55,339 nucleotides of DNA from CAYMWF01 sp964394085 [NCBI: uncultured Gemmatimonadota bacterium]. GTDB lineage: Bacteria; GCA-2686955; CAYMWF01. The notes below the pieces were generated by a model. That model did no database searches and had not been told where the DNA came from. It was given only the letters and a program-made list of their open reading frames with translations. Position 1 is the first letter of the stretch. The number at the start of each line of letters is the position of its first letter. The stretch spans positions 1 to 55,339 of the forward strand of contig CAYMWF010000035.1 in assembly GCA_964394085.1 (NCBI GenBank), written 5' to 3'. The position numbers and the translations under genes were made by a program. This document shows, piece after piece, positions 1 through 7,674 of the stretch.

Positions 1-71
1 ATGGGAGCGTGTGAGGTGCTGTTTGAGCGGCGGGGCGTTGGTGACGGCGTTCCGCTGCAGGGAGTAGATAG
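1..71. other. left edge, no gene assigned
   Basis: A short frame runs from base 1 to a TGA at 73-75 and could be the tail of an upstream gene, but 24 codons are too few to judge. The ribosome-binding site GGGAG (60-64) of the next gene lies at its end. The 11-mer GGGAGCGTGTG near the start also occurs, on the opposite strand, in the non-coding tail of the window around 55.2 kb. Confidence 0.3.
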
Positions 72-1799
72 ATGAAATCGAAAGAACAGATGATGATTCC
101 GTTTTTACTGGTGCTGCTTTTATCCGGGGCGACCTCCGGATGGATTCCGTTCGATCAGAGCCCTTCATGGCGGTCGTCGGAGAACGACTGGTTCTTTACA
201 GGGGCTGAATTCGCCGACGTGAACGGCGACGACTTCCCCGAGTTTATCTCCTCCGCGGGGAACGACATGAATAAATCGCACAACTACGCATGGTTCAACG
301 ACCTGGGTGTGCTTTCCACGGTCTCGTGGTGGGAATCGGCGGATCATGAGTATTCGGGTCACTGCGATGCCGGTGATCTCAACGGTGACGGGTTGCCCGA
401 GCTTATAGTGGCTACGTACATCGATGACGGGTGGGGGCCGCCCCGCTCCTGCGGATACGCCAATATAGGGGGAACTTTCGAAACGACACCGTCGTGGGTG
501 ACCGACGAGAGGTTCTACTCCTTCTCGTGCGCCCTGGGTGACGCCGACGGCGACGGCGACCTGGATGCCGCCTTCGCCTGCGGAGAGGAATACACGGGGC
601 AGATGGAGCGCAACAGGATTTATTTCAACGTCGGGGGAGCGCTCGAGACTTCAGCATCGTGGACATCCTCATATACCGATGCCTGTTATGACGCATACTG
701 GGTCGACGTGGACATGGACGGCGATCTCGATCTCTCCTTCATATCAGCCAGCGGACCGGTATATGTCCACTACAGTGACGGGGGCGCCGTCGAGACGCAG
801 CCGTCGTGGCAATCGTCCGGAACCGATTCGGGCAACACCCTCTGCTGGGGCGATATCGACAACAACGGGTTTCCCGATCTCGTGGCCGCCTATAATTACC
901 AGCTCTCGTCCGACGGATACTTCGAAGTCTATATGAACGAGAACGGTTTTCCGGAGACTTCTCCCTCCTGGCGCTCCGCCACCGAAGGATACGGCTCCGC
1001 CGTGCTGCTGGCCGATTTCGATTTCGACGGCGACCTCGATCTGGCTGCCGGAAGGTGGTGGGACCGTATCCGGATTTACGAAAATCTTGAAGGGAGCCTG
1101 ACCACGACACCGGCATGGCAGTGCGCGCCGACATGGGAAAGCGTGGCTGAGGAATTGTGTGTCGGGGACGTGGATGTCGACGGCGTCAGGAGCGTCCTCA
1201 CGGAATACAAACAGGTCAACGGTGAAAAACGCGTATTCACGTTGACGAACCAGCCTGCCGAGGCCGTGTTGAATGTAAGTGCCGACGGTGTAGCCCTTTC
1301 AAGAGACGAGTGGTGCGCCGATTCTGAGGCGGGATGGGTGTCGCTGGCCGAAGCGCCCCTCCATTCCCTGAGCTTAAGTTACACATACTCGGTGAAACCG
1401 GATATCGGGCTGTCGAACTGGGACAGGGAAAACTACGTCTTCGAAAACACCTCCGAACTAGAGGCTTCTCTGGCGACCCGTCTCCGCGGCCGAAACCTTC
1501 CTCTTTCCATCCCGGCGGGCGGCGGCGCCGCGTCCTTCGATTGCGCGGTCGTCAATAATCTTGCCGTGGCCATTGACACCGATGCATGGGTAATCGCTTC
1601 ACCTGCCGGAGGAGGTCCGGAAGTCCTCATCGGAAAGCAGCACCTGGTTCTCGAACCGAAGCAGTCGGTGACCAGCGGAATCATCACCAGGAATGTGCCC
1701 GGCTCGCTTCCCCCGGGAGAATACAGGCTCGCGCTCTACGGCGGCGTCTACCCGGACGCTCCCGCCGACTCGTCGTTCCTTACTCTCTACAAGGAATAG
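72..1799 (+). CDS. secreted FG-GAP/VCBS repeat protein
   Basis: 575 aa with a short N-terminal signal segment (residues ~7-23, hydrophobic, ending SGATSGW), so it is exported. Residues ~45-370 contain at least six blades built around Asp-rich calcium loops: DVNGDDFPE, DLNGDGLPE, DADGDGDLD, DVDMDGDLD, DIDNNGFPD and DFDFDGDLD. Each precedes a W-rich strand (PSWxSS). This is the FG-GAP/VCBS type of beta-propeller found in cell-surface and adhesion-like proteins. A seventh loop (DVDVDGVRS) is degenerate. The C-terminal ~200 residues look like beta-sandwich sequence that I cannot assign, and I see no recognisable type IX sorting tail. The start follows GGGAG at good spacing. The ligand is unknown. 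Confidence 0.8.
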   Translation: MKSKEQMMIPFLLVLLLSGATSGWIPFDQSPSWRSSENDWFFTGAEFADVNGDDFPEFISSAGNDMNKSHNYAWFNDLGVLSTVSWWESADHEYSGHCDAGDLNGDGLPELIVATYIDDGWGPPRSCGYANIGGTFETTPSWVTDERFYSFSCALGDADGDGDLDAAFACGEEYTGQMERNRIYFNVGGALETSASWTSSYTDACYDAYWVDVDMDGDLDLSFISASGPVYVHYSDGGAVETQPSWQSSGTDSGNTLCWGDIDNNGFPDLVAAYNYQLSSDGYFEVYMNENGFPETSPSWRSATEGYGSAVLLADFDFDGDLDLAAGRWWDRIRIYENLEGSLTTTPAWQCAPTWESVAEELCVGDVDVDGVRSVLTEYKQVNGEKRVFTLTNQPAEAVLNVSADGVALSRDEWCADSEAGWVSLAEAPLHSLSLSYTYSVKPDIGLSNWDRENYVFENTSELEASLATRLRGRNLPLSIPAGGGAASFDCAVVNNLAVAIDTDAWVIASPAGGGPEVLIGKQHLVLEPKQSVTSGIITRNVPGSLPPGEYRLALYGGVYPDAPADSSFLTLYKE

Positions 1800-2011
1800 A
1801 GCCGCCTTTGCCGGTAACCCTTCTTCCGGCCGATACATCCTCACCACCGGCCGAGTCTTCCGGTGGCTGAGGATACCCCATCCGATCAATCAATACAGTT
1901 GCGGTTTTCTCGACGACCTGCTACTTTGCTTCGCCGTTGCTCCTTGTACAGGAACAAAGCGCCGAGAAACGGGCAGCTGAATACACGGCCGCCCAAACTA
2001 CGGAACAGCCG

Positions 2012-2395
2012 ATGAAGCTTTCCCGGATTGAAAAACGCTGGCTCGACGCCGTCGTGGACGCTCTCCTGCCGGGAGGGTGCGGTGATATTCCGGGCGGTAA
2101 GGATGTCGGCGCCGTTGAATCCGCATCCGCCGTTATCGAGGAAAGCCCGGCCGATGTCGGGATCGCGCTGAGGTGCGGCCTGTTGATGATCCAGTTGTAC
2201 CCAATGTTCCGAAACAGGCTGAAACCTTTCACGAGTCTCGATATCGATGCCCGCGAAGCCACCCTGGCCTATCTCGCGGATCACCGGTTCTATCTTGTCA
2301 GGCAATCGGTCCTGTTTGTCAAGATCGTGGTCTGCTCGGTTTACGGCAGGGAGAAAACGGTGCTCCAGGCCCTCGGCTGCGCCAGGCCGGAGTGA
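2012..2395 (+). CDS. small partner of GMC oxidoreductase (gluconate-2-dehydrogenase subunit 3-like)
   Basis: 127 aa from the ATG at 2012; the frame is open upstream to 1937 but that part has no protein-like sequence. The protein is helical: it begins LSRIEKRWLDAVVDALLP, has a middle part rich in acidic residues, and a C-terminal FVKIVVCSVYGREKT segment. It ends 14 bases before the GMC oxidoreductase that follows. Position and general character (a short helical subunit directly upstream of an FAD-containing GMC dehydrogenase) suggest the role of gluconate-2-dehydrogenase subunit 3 type proteins, which accompany the flavoprotein. No twin-arginine signal is visible, so a cytoplasmic location is likely. 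The assignment rests more on context than on motifs. Confidence 0.5.
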   Translation: MKLSRIEKRWLDAVVDALLPGGCGDIPGGKDVGAVESASAVIEESPADVGIALRCGLLMIQLYPMFRNRLKPFTSLDIDAREATLAYLADHRFYLVRQSVLFVKIVVCSVYGREKTVLQALGCARPE

Positions 2396-2409
2396 AGGAA
2401 GAGCGGCAG

Positions 2410-3927
2410 ATGGTCATAGACGGTTCGGAGTTGAGTAAAAGCAGCCTTGAAGAGGTCGATTACATTGTAGTCGGCACCGGCGCAGGCGGAGCCATCGCAG
2501 CCTGCGATCTCGCCGCCGCCGGATATGAAGTGGCCGTTCTCGAAGAGGGGCCGCTGGTTTCTCCCGGCAATTTTACCTCCGATATGCTTGGCGCCATGCA
2601 GCAGCTCTACCGTAACGGCGGCAACACGGTAATGACCGGCAGATCTCTCATCCCGTATCTTCAGGGGTGCGCGGTCGGCGGCACTACGATCATCAACTCG
2701 GCGATCATATGGCGGCTGCCCGGAAGGGTTCTTTACGAATGGGAGAAGCTTTACGGCATCGGAGGGGTGTTCAGGGAAAAGGAGCTCGACGAGGTCTACG
2801 ATTCGATAGAGAAGGAGCTTTCCGTCCGCCCGGTCGACCCGGCAATCGCCGGCAATGCCAACCGGCTGCTGCGTGAAGGATGCGAGTCGCTCGGGCTGGA
2901 GGGCAGGATCATCCTCCGGAACGAGGAAGGCTGCACCGGTTCGGGATTGTGCGGACAGGGCTGCCCGTCAGGGGCGAAAAAGAGCACCGATGTCACGTAT
3001 ATCCCTCTCGGACTTGAAAAAGGGATGCGGCTCTATACCTCATCCAGGGTTGACAAAGTGACCGTCAGGAACGGCAGGGCCGCCGGGGTGACCGCTTCTC
3101 CGGTGCCCGCTGCCGCCGGGTTCCGAGCCGGAAAGCGGGAGCGGCCGGTCATCGAAGTAAAGGCAAGGCGGGGAGTGCTCCTCGCCGCGAGCGCCGTTCA
3201 GACCCCGCTCATCCTCCGGGCTTCCGGCCTGAAGGGGCGGACGGGGGACAATTTCCAGGCCCACCCGGGGGCGGCTCCGGTGGGATTGTTCGATGAGCCG
3301 GTTGAAATGTGGCGCGGCGCCACCCAGGGGTATGAATGCACCCACTTTCATGAAAATCCCGGTTTCAAAATGGAGGTCGTCAACCTGCCGGCCGAGCTGG
3401 GCATGGTGCGGATACCGGGTGTGGGCCGCGGTTTCATGAACAATCTCCGCGACTACCGGCATGCCGTCATTGCGGGCGTGCAGGTCAGGGCCAGGGCGCG
3501 GGGGAAGGTTCGCAAGCTTCCATTCGGACCCTTTGTAAGGTATACTCCGGCTTCCTTCGACATGGAGAGGATTCGGAGCGGTATCCGGATCATCGCGGAG
3601 ATCATGTTCGCCGCAGGAGCGAAGAAGGTGCTTCCGGGAATCCATGGGCTTCCCAAGGCGATCGGCCGTGATGAACTCGACCTGCTGAACGGGGCGAGCA
3701 TCGATCCGCGGGCGTACCTGGTTATCGCCACGCACCTGTTCAGCACGGCTCCCATGGGACCGAACCCGGAAAGCAGCGTAACCGGAACCGACTTCCAGGT
3801 GCACGAGCTGCCCGGGTGCTACATAGTGGATTCGAGCGTATTCCCGGCGAACACCGGCTGCAATCCGCAGCATTTTATAATGGCTGCCGCGCGTATCGCG
3901 GTTCGCAGGATCATCGAATCGAATTAA
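2410..3927 (+). CDS. GMC-family FAD-dependent oxidoreductase
   Basis: 505 aa from the ATG at 2410, preceded by a GGAAG-type site; the open frame extends upstream to 2173 but that part overlaps the preceding gene. An N-terminal Rossmann motif, VGTGAGGAIAACDLAAAG, binds the FAD ADP moiety and is followed by EEG at the end of beta-2. The second GMC signature region is around GCAVGGTTIINSAIIWRLP. A CTGSGLCGQGCPSGAKKS segment resembles the Cys-containing stretch of bacterial long-chain-alcohol or cholesterol-oxidase-like GMC enzymes. The C-terminus holds HLFSTAPMG and a final NTGCNPQHFIMAAARIA, the expected active-site His/Asn region. It probably oxidises an alcohol or sterol-like substrate; the substrate is not determinable. 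It is co-transcribed with the small gene upstream. Confidence 0.85.
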   Translation: MVIDGSELSKSSLEEVDYIVVGTGAGGAIAACDLAAAGYEVAVLEEGPLVSPGNFTSDMLGAMQQLYRNGGNTVMTGRSLIPYLQGCAVGGTTIINSAIIWRLPGRVLYEWEKLYGIGGVFREKELDEVYDSIEKELSVRPVDPAIAGNANRLLREGCESLGLEGRIILRNEEGCTGSGLCGQGCPSGAKKSTDVTYIPLGLEKGMRLYTSSRVDKVTVRNGRAAGVTASPVPAAAGFRAGKRERPVIEVKARRGVLLAASAVQTPLILRASGLKGRTGDNFQAHPGAAPVGLFDEPVEMWRGATQGYECTHFHENPGFKMEVVNLPAELGMVRIPGVGRGFMNNLRDYRHAVIAGVQVRARARGKVRKLPFGPFVRYTPASFDMERIRSGIRIIAEIMFAAGAKKVLPGIHGLPKAIGRDELDLLNGASIDPRAYLVIATHLFSTAPMGPNPESSVTGTDFQVHELPGCYIVDSSVFPANTGCNPQHFIMAAARIAVRRIIESN

Positions 3928-4003
3928 AAGCGGGCGATCCGCCGCAGAATGAGTCAGGCGAAACCCCCCGGCATGCGCCGGCGGCACTCGACAGGAGCTT
4001 GAA

Positions 4004-4666
4004 ATGGCCCGGGCCGAAGACAAAAACAATGAAACCGGCAGGACGGCATATCCCTCGAGAACGCTGAGGGCCTTGATTCTCGAAAAAGAGGAGACCATCG
4101 CCGGGATAGGCAAATTTCTCGACGGGCTGGGGCACGAGCGGCGTTTGAAGGCGGTGACTTCCCTGGGTGCACGTCACATGGCCGTTCTATGGAACCTTGC
4201 CGCGGTCGGTGACGCGACGCCTGATGACATAGTTCCCGAGGGTAAACCTCCATTGGAAATGGTGCGTCATTTCGGTAAAAATTCGCTGCCCGTGATGACG
4301 AGATTCGAAAAAAGGTTCTGCCGTCCCCCCGGGGAGGGCGCAGGCAGCGATAACCCCGACCGGGAGATCGTGTTGTGGGGATACAACGAAAGTCCCGCAC
4401 GGCCCCTCGTGGGTCCCGGCTACTTCGTCTGTCGCAACACCCTGGACGATCCTCGCGGAAAATTCGTAATCGATTATTACGACGTTCCCCCCGAAAGCCC
4501 GCAGGGATGGCCCCCGATAAAAACCAATGATCGAGGGATCGGCCGATTGGTATACGGTTTCATGCACGATTTTCTGCGGAAAGTGAGCGCAAGCGTTACC
4601 ATAGGTCGCGCATACAAGAATGGCAGGGAAACCGATAACTATTTCGTGTTGTGCAGGGAGCCCTGA
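4004..4666 (+). CDS. conserved-looking protein of unknown function
   Basis: 220 aa, start supported by AGGAG at 3993-3997. I do not recognise the family. The N-terminal third is charged and helical (residues ~20-60), with no signal peptide or membrane segment. The C-terminal two thirds are mixed alpha/beta with LWGYNESPARPLVGPGYFVC, a VIDYYDVPPE strand and a final FVLCREP. The motif order GPGYFVC...FVIDYYDVP...YGFMHDFL suggests a compact single-domain cytoplasmic enzyme or binding protein. It lies 76 bases after the GMC oxidoreductase and 70 bases before a parvulin gene, so it may share their transcript. The coding quality (long frame, good Shine-Dalgarno, strand agreement) makes a real gene likely. 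Confidence 0.6.
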   Translation: MARAEDKNNETGRTAYPSRTLRALILEKEETIAGIGKFLDGLGHERRLKAVTSLGARHMAVLWNLAAVGDATPDDIVPEGKPPLEMVRHFGKNSLPVMTRFEKRFCRPPGEGAGSDNPDREIVLWGYNESPARPLVGPGYFVCRNTLDDPRGKFVIDYYDVPPESPQGWPPIKTNDRGIGRLVYGFMHDFLRKVSASVTIGRAYKNGRETDNYFVLCREP

Positions 4667-4736
4667 AGACTACGGACCGCGCACGGATAACAGGCTTCAC
4701 TGGACGGATCCCCGGTGCGGTATTGAACGGGAGAAG

Positions 4737-5807
4737 ATGATGTTACTGAAAAATATCGGGATTCTGGTGGTTACAGGGACGCTCTGCCTCGGTTTCTGCG
4801 GATGCGGCGGTGGAGAAAAGAAGACAGAGGAAACTATGGATACTATTGCAGAAAGCGCTCATCCGGATGCGAACGTGGGAAAACCGGCTGAATCCGGGGT
4901 GGCCGCACAGGTCGGAGAAAGAACGATCTACTTCGAGGAGCTTGATAAAGAAGTCGAGAACCTGTTTTCGCGCATGGGCGGATCAATACCGAAAGAGCAG
5001 GTGGATTCGGTCAGGTCGGCTTTCCGCTCACAGACCCTCGATCACATGGTGAACCAGACGGTTCTTCTGGCGGAAGCCCGCAGGCAGGAACTGAAGATCG
5101 ACAATGCCATGATCTCCGCCAAGATCGATGAGGTGCGCACCGGATGGCCCGATCCTCCAGGGTTCGACAAGCATCTCGAGACGATCGGCATCGACGAAGA
5201 CAAGTTCCGCGAACTGATCGAAGAATCCCTGCTCATCGAGTCCCTGCTCGAAAAAGAGATTCCCGTCGAGGGGCAAGAGCCTACCGAGGAAGAAATCGTG
5301 GCCTATTACGAGTCGAATCCGGAAGTTTTCCAGATACCCGAAAAGATCAGGGCCAGTCATGTGCTTCTCAAAGTCGGAGGCGATGACGGCACGGACGTCC
5401 GCCTGGAGAAGCAGAAGGAGCTCCTTGCCGTGTTAGAGAAAGTCAATGCGGGAGAAAATTTCGCGGACATGGCCAAAGAGCACTCCGACTGCCCCAGCAG
5501 CGCTGAGGGAGGAGATCTCGGGTTCTTCAGCCGCGGCCAGATGGTCAAACCTTTCGAGGATGCCGCTTTCACCCTGGCTGTCAACGAAATCAGCGATATA
5601 ATCGAAACGGATTTCGGTTTTCACATAATCAAAGTAACCGATAAACACGATGCCCGAACTTTGCCTTTAGAAGAAATACGTGACAAGGTCACCGCCAGCC
5701 TCACCTGGAAAGACCAGACCGAAACCCTTCGTGTTTTCATCGAAAAACTCAGAAGCGCCGTGTCTATTTCTTATGCGCCGGGTCTGGAGCCGAAGCCCGG
5801 AACTTGA
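4737..5807 (+). CDS. peptidylprolyl isomerase, parvulin/SurA type, probable lipoprotein
   Basis: 356 aa from the ATG at 4737 (a second ATG follows at 4740). The N-terminus MMLLKNIGILVVTGTLCLGFCGCGGG is a signal peptide ending in a Cys-rich lipobox-like stretch, so the protein is probably lipid-anchored in the periplasm. Residues ~50-185 form a SurA-like helical N-domain with AQVGERTIYFEELDKEV at its start. Residues ~200-300 are a PpiC/rotamase domain with the hallmarks IRASHVLL, FADMAKEHSDCPSS, GGDLGFFSRGQM and FGFHIIKVTD. It should catalyse proline cis-trans isomerisation and chaperone outer-membrane or secreted proteins. The export-heavy gene content here fits such a need. The upstream in-frame extension to 4620 overlaps the previous gene and is rejected. 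Confidence 0.9.
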   Translation: MMLLKNIGILVVTGTLCLGFCGCGGGEKKTEETMDTIAESAHPDANVGKPAESGVAAQVGERTIYFEELDKEVENLFSRMGGSIPKEQVDSVRSAFRSQTLDHMVNQTVLLAEARRQELKIDNAMISAKIDEVRTGWPDPPGFDKHLETIGIDEDKFRELIEESLLIESLLEKEIPVEGQEPTEEEIVAYYESNPEVFQIPEKIRASHVLLKVGGDDGTDVRLEKQKELLAVLEKVNAGENFADMAKEHSDCPSSAEGGDLGFFSRGQMVKPFEDAAFTLAVNEISDIIETDFGFHIIKVTDKHDARTLPLEEIRDKVTASLTWKDQTETLRVFIEKLRSAVSISYAPGLEPKPGT

Positions 5808-6238
5808 TCCGCAGCACCTGCTTCGGCGCGGGAGAGGTGGTTTTTCCTCAGGGATCCCTTCTACTTTATGCCGGAACGCCCGGGCGATGGGCTCGCTTAC
5901 GATCGGAGCCTGCCCCCGGGCGTTTCCCTTTCCGGCCGGCTCCTCAACCTCCCGGCCCCGGAGAACCGGGACGATCTACCGTTCCGTCTTTCCCCGGATT
6001 CATACTGCGACACGCTGCTTCAACACTTATCCCGGTTCATTTTTTTCGCCCTTGCTCAAAATACCCCGAAGAAAAAGAGGCTTGAGCGCCGGTTTCTTTT
6101 CTTTTGCGAGCCGTCGCAGCCGCGGGATTACTGAAATCGTAATTCCGAGGCAAAATTCCGTTGCAGTCTGATGAAATCGGTGTTTATATTCCAGCTTCGT
6201 TTTTCGGGAACGAGGCCCGGGTTCCAGGAGGTAGTTTC
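5808..6238. other. 431-base non-coding stretch with hairpins
   Basis: No convincing gene. Short frames on + (5804-6085 and 5868-6134) are Pro/Arg/Ser-rich and have no ribosome-binding site. The stretch contains a nested hairpin (listed separately) and a GCTCAA...TTGAGC pair near 6053-6090. The last part is AT-richer and is likely the leader of the flotillin gene, ending in AGGAGGT at 6226-6232. Confidence 0.5.
5875..5924 (+). terminator. nested GC-rich hairpin, probable terminator of the parvulin gene
   Basis: Arms AACGCCCGGG (5875-5884) and CCCGGGCGTT (5915-5924) are exactly complementary. They enclose an inner GGCTC/GAGCC stem (5890-5894 with 5906-5910). A TTTCCCTTT stretch follows rather than a clean U-run, so termination efficiency is uncertain. 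Confidence 0.4.
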
Positions 6239-7669
6239 ATGCTTCAAATATATATAGCCGTCGCAGTCATCGTAATCGCCGTTCTTCTAGTGCTTCTGCT
6301 CGTAAAACAGTACCGGCGGGTCGGCCCTAACGAGGCACTGATCGTGTCGGGGGGCAAGAAAACCAAGGTTTATCCCGGTGGAGGTTCTTTCGTGATGCCT
6401 TTCATCGAGGATTCGGACGTGCTGCCGCTCGAAGTGTTCAGTCTCGATATCCATATAGACGAAGCACTTACATCACAGGGTGTGATGATTCAAGCCGAAG
6501 GCGTCGGGCAGGTCAAGATCGACAATACGGAATCGGCCATACTCACCGCCGCGGAGCAGTTCACGGGAAAAGGCAAAGAGGGAATCGTCGATGCCGCCAC
6601 TGTGATTCTCGAAGGATACATGCGCTCCGAACTCGGCTCGCGCACCGTCGAAGAGATTTACAAGAACCGCGACGATTTTTCGAACGGCGTGCGCGTAAAC
6701 GCTCAGCGCGACTTCCAGAACCTCGGGCTTACCGTGGTATCTTTTACTCTCAAGGGAATAACGGATAACCAGGGCTATCTCGAGGCGCTCGGCAAGCCGA
6801 AAATCGCCAAGGTCAAACATGACGCCGAGGTCCAGCAGGCCGAGATGGACAAGGACGCCAAGATCAAGGCGGCGCTGGCCCGGGAGGAAGGCGAGATCGT
6901 CAGGTTCGAATCCGAAGCGAAGATCGCCGAAGCCGGCAAGGAGTTCGAGCTGAAGCGGGCCGCGCACCAGGTGGATATCAATTCCCAGAAGGCGAAGGCC
7001 GATTTCTCGTATGATCTTGAACGCTACCGTCTCTCCCAGGACCTGAAGCGCCAGGAAGGCAAGGTCAAGCTCGTCGAGAAGGAGCTCGGCATAGAGCTCG
7101 AAGAAAAAGAGATTGAACGCCGCGAGAAAGAGCTCGAGGCGAGCATCGTCAAACCCGCAGCCGCCCGCAAGGCCCAGGCCATCGCCGAAGCCGAAGCCGA
7201 GCAGTTCCGTATCGCGTCCGAGGCGAAAGCGAAATCCGAAGCGGCACGCCTGGAAGGGGAAGCCGACGTGGAAGTGCTCCGCCGGAAAGCCCTTGCAGAG
7301 GCCGAGGCGATGCTGAAAAAGGCCGAATCGTGGAGCAAATACAACGAAGCCGCGGTTTACCAGCTCTTCATCGAAATGCTTCCTGAACTCGCAAGGGCCG
7401 TGGCCGAACCGCTTTCCAACGTCGACAGAATCGTCATGATAGACGGCGACGGCGGCAAGAGCGGCCCCGCGCGCCTGACGCGTAACGTGGCGGAGCTCAT
7501 GTCACAGGTGCCGGAAATCATCGAATCGATGTCGGGATACGATGTGGCCAAGCTGCTGAACGGGCTTACGGGGTTGAACAAAGCGGATTCCGAGGCCGGT
7601 CCCTGTACCGGGGACGTAAGCGGCGGTGCGGCGGATGATTCCGGGTCGCGCGACAGCAAGAAGGATTGA
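6239..7669 (+). CDS. flotillin-family protein (SPFH domain, membrane microdomain scaffold)
   Basis: 476 aa from the ATG at 6239, preceded by AGGAGGT. One N-terminal membrane segment (residues ~3-23: IYIAVAVIVIAVLLVLLLV) is followed by an SPFH/Band 7 domain (residues ~28-200: YRRVGPNEALIVSG ... GGSFVMPF). A long Glu/Ala/Lys-rich coiled coil follows (residues ~200-390, full of AEAEAEQFR-type EA repeats). This is the flotillin layout rather than stomatin or HflK/C. Flotillins oligomerise at the inner face of the cytoplasmic membrane and organise lipid microdomains. The C-terminal ~50 residues are low complexity. The stop is only 5 bases before the next gene, so translation of the two is probably coupled. 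No NfeD gene is adjacent, unlike many bacterial flotillin loci. Confidence 0.9.
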   Translation: MLQIYIAVAVIVIAVLLVLLLVKQYRRVGPNEALIVSGGKKTKVYPGGGSFVMPFIEDSDVLPLEVFSLDIHIDEALTSQGVMIQAEGVGQVKIDNTESAILTAAEQFTGKGKEGIVDAATVILEGYMRSELGSRTVEEIYKNRDDFSNGVRVNAQRDFQNLGLTVVSFTLKGITDNQGYLEALGKPKIAKVKHDAEVQQAEMDKDAKIKAALAREEGEIVRFESEAKIAEAGKEFELKRAAHQVDINSQKAKADFSYDLERYRLSQDLKRQEGKVKLVEKELGIELEEKEIERREKELEASIVKPAAARKAQAIAEAEAEQFRIASEAKAKSEAARLEGEADVEVLRRKALAEAEAMLKKAESWSKYNEAAVYQLFIEMLPELARAVAEPLSNVDRIVMIDGDGGKSGPARLTRNVAELMSQVPEIIESMSGYDVAKLLNGLTGLNKADSEAGPCTGDVSGGAADDSGSRDSKKD

Positions 7670-7674
7670 CGCCG

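Noticed and set aside
2173-2409. N-terminal extension of the GMC oxidoreductase
   Set aside because: Overlaps the small upstream gene, reads as an Arg/Pro-rich non-protein sequence, and a good ATG with a ribosome-binding site exists at 2410 just before the Rossmann fold.
5804-6134. Small + strand frames between the parvulin and flotillin genes
   Set aside because: Low-complexity Pro/Arg/Ser translations, two overlapping frames, no start signal, and a hairpin lies inside.
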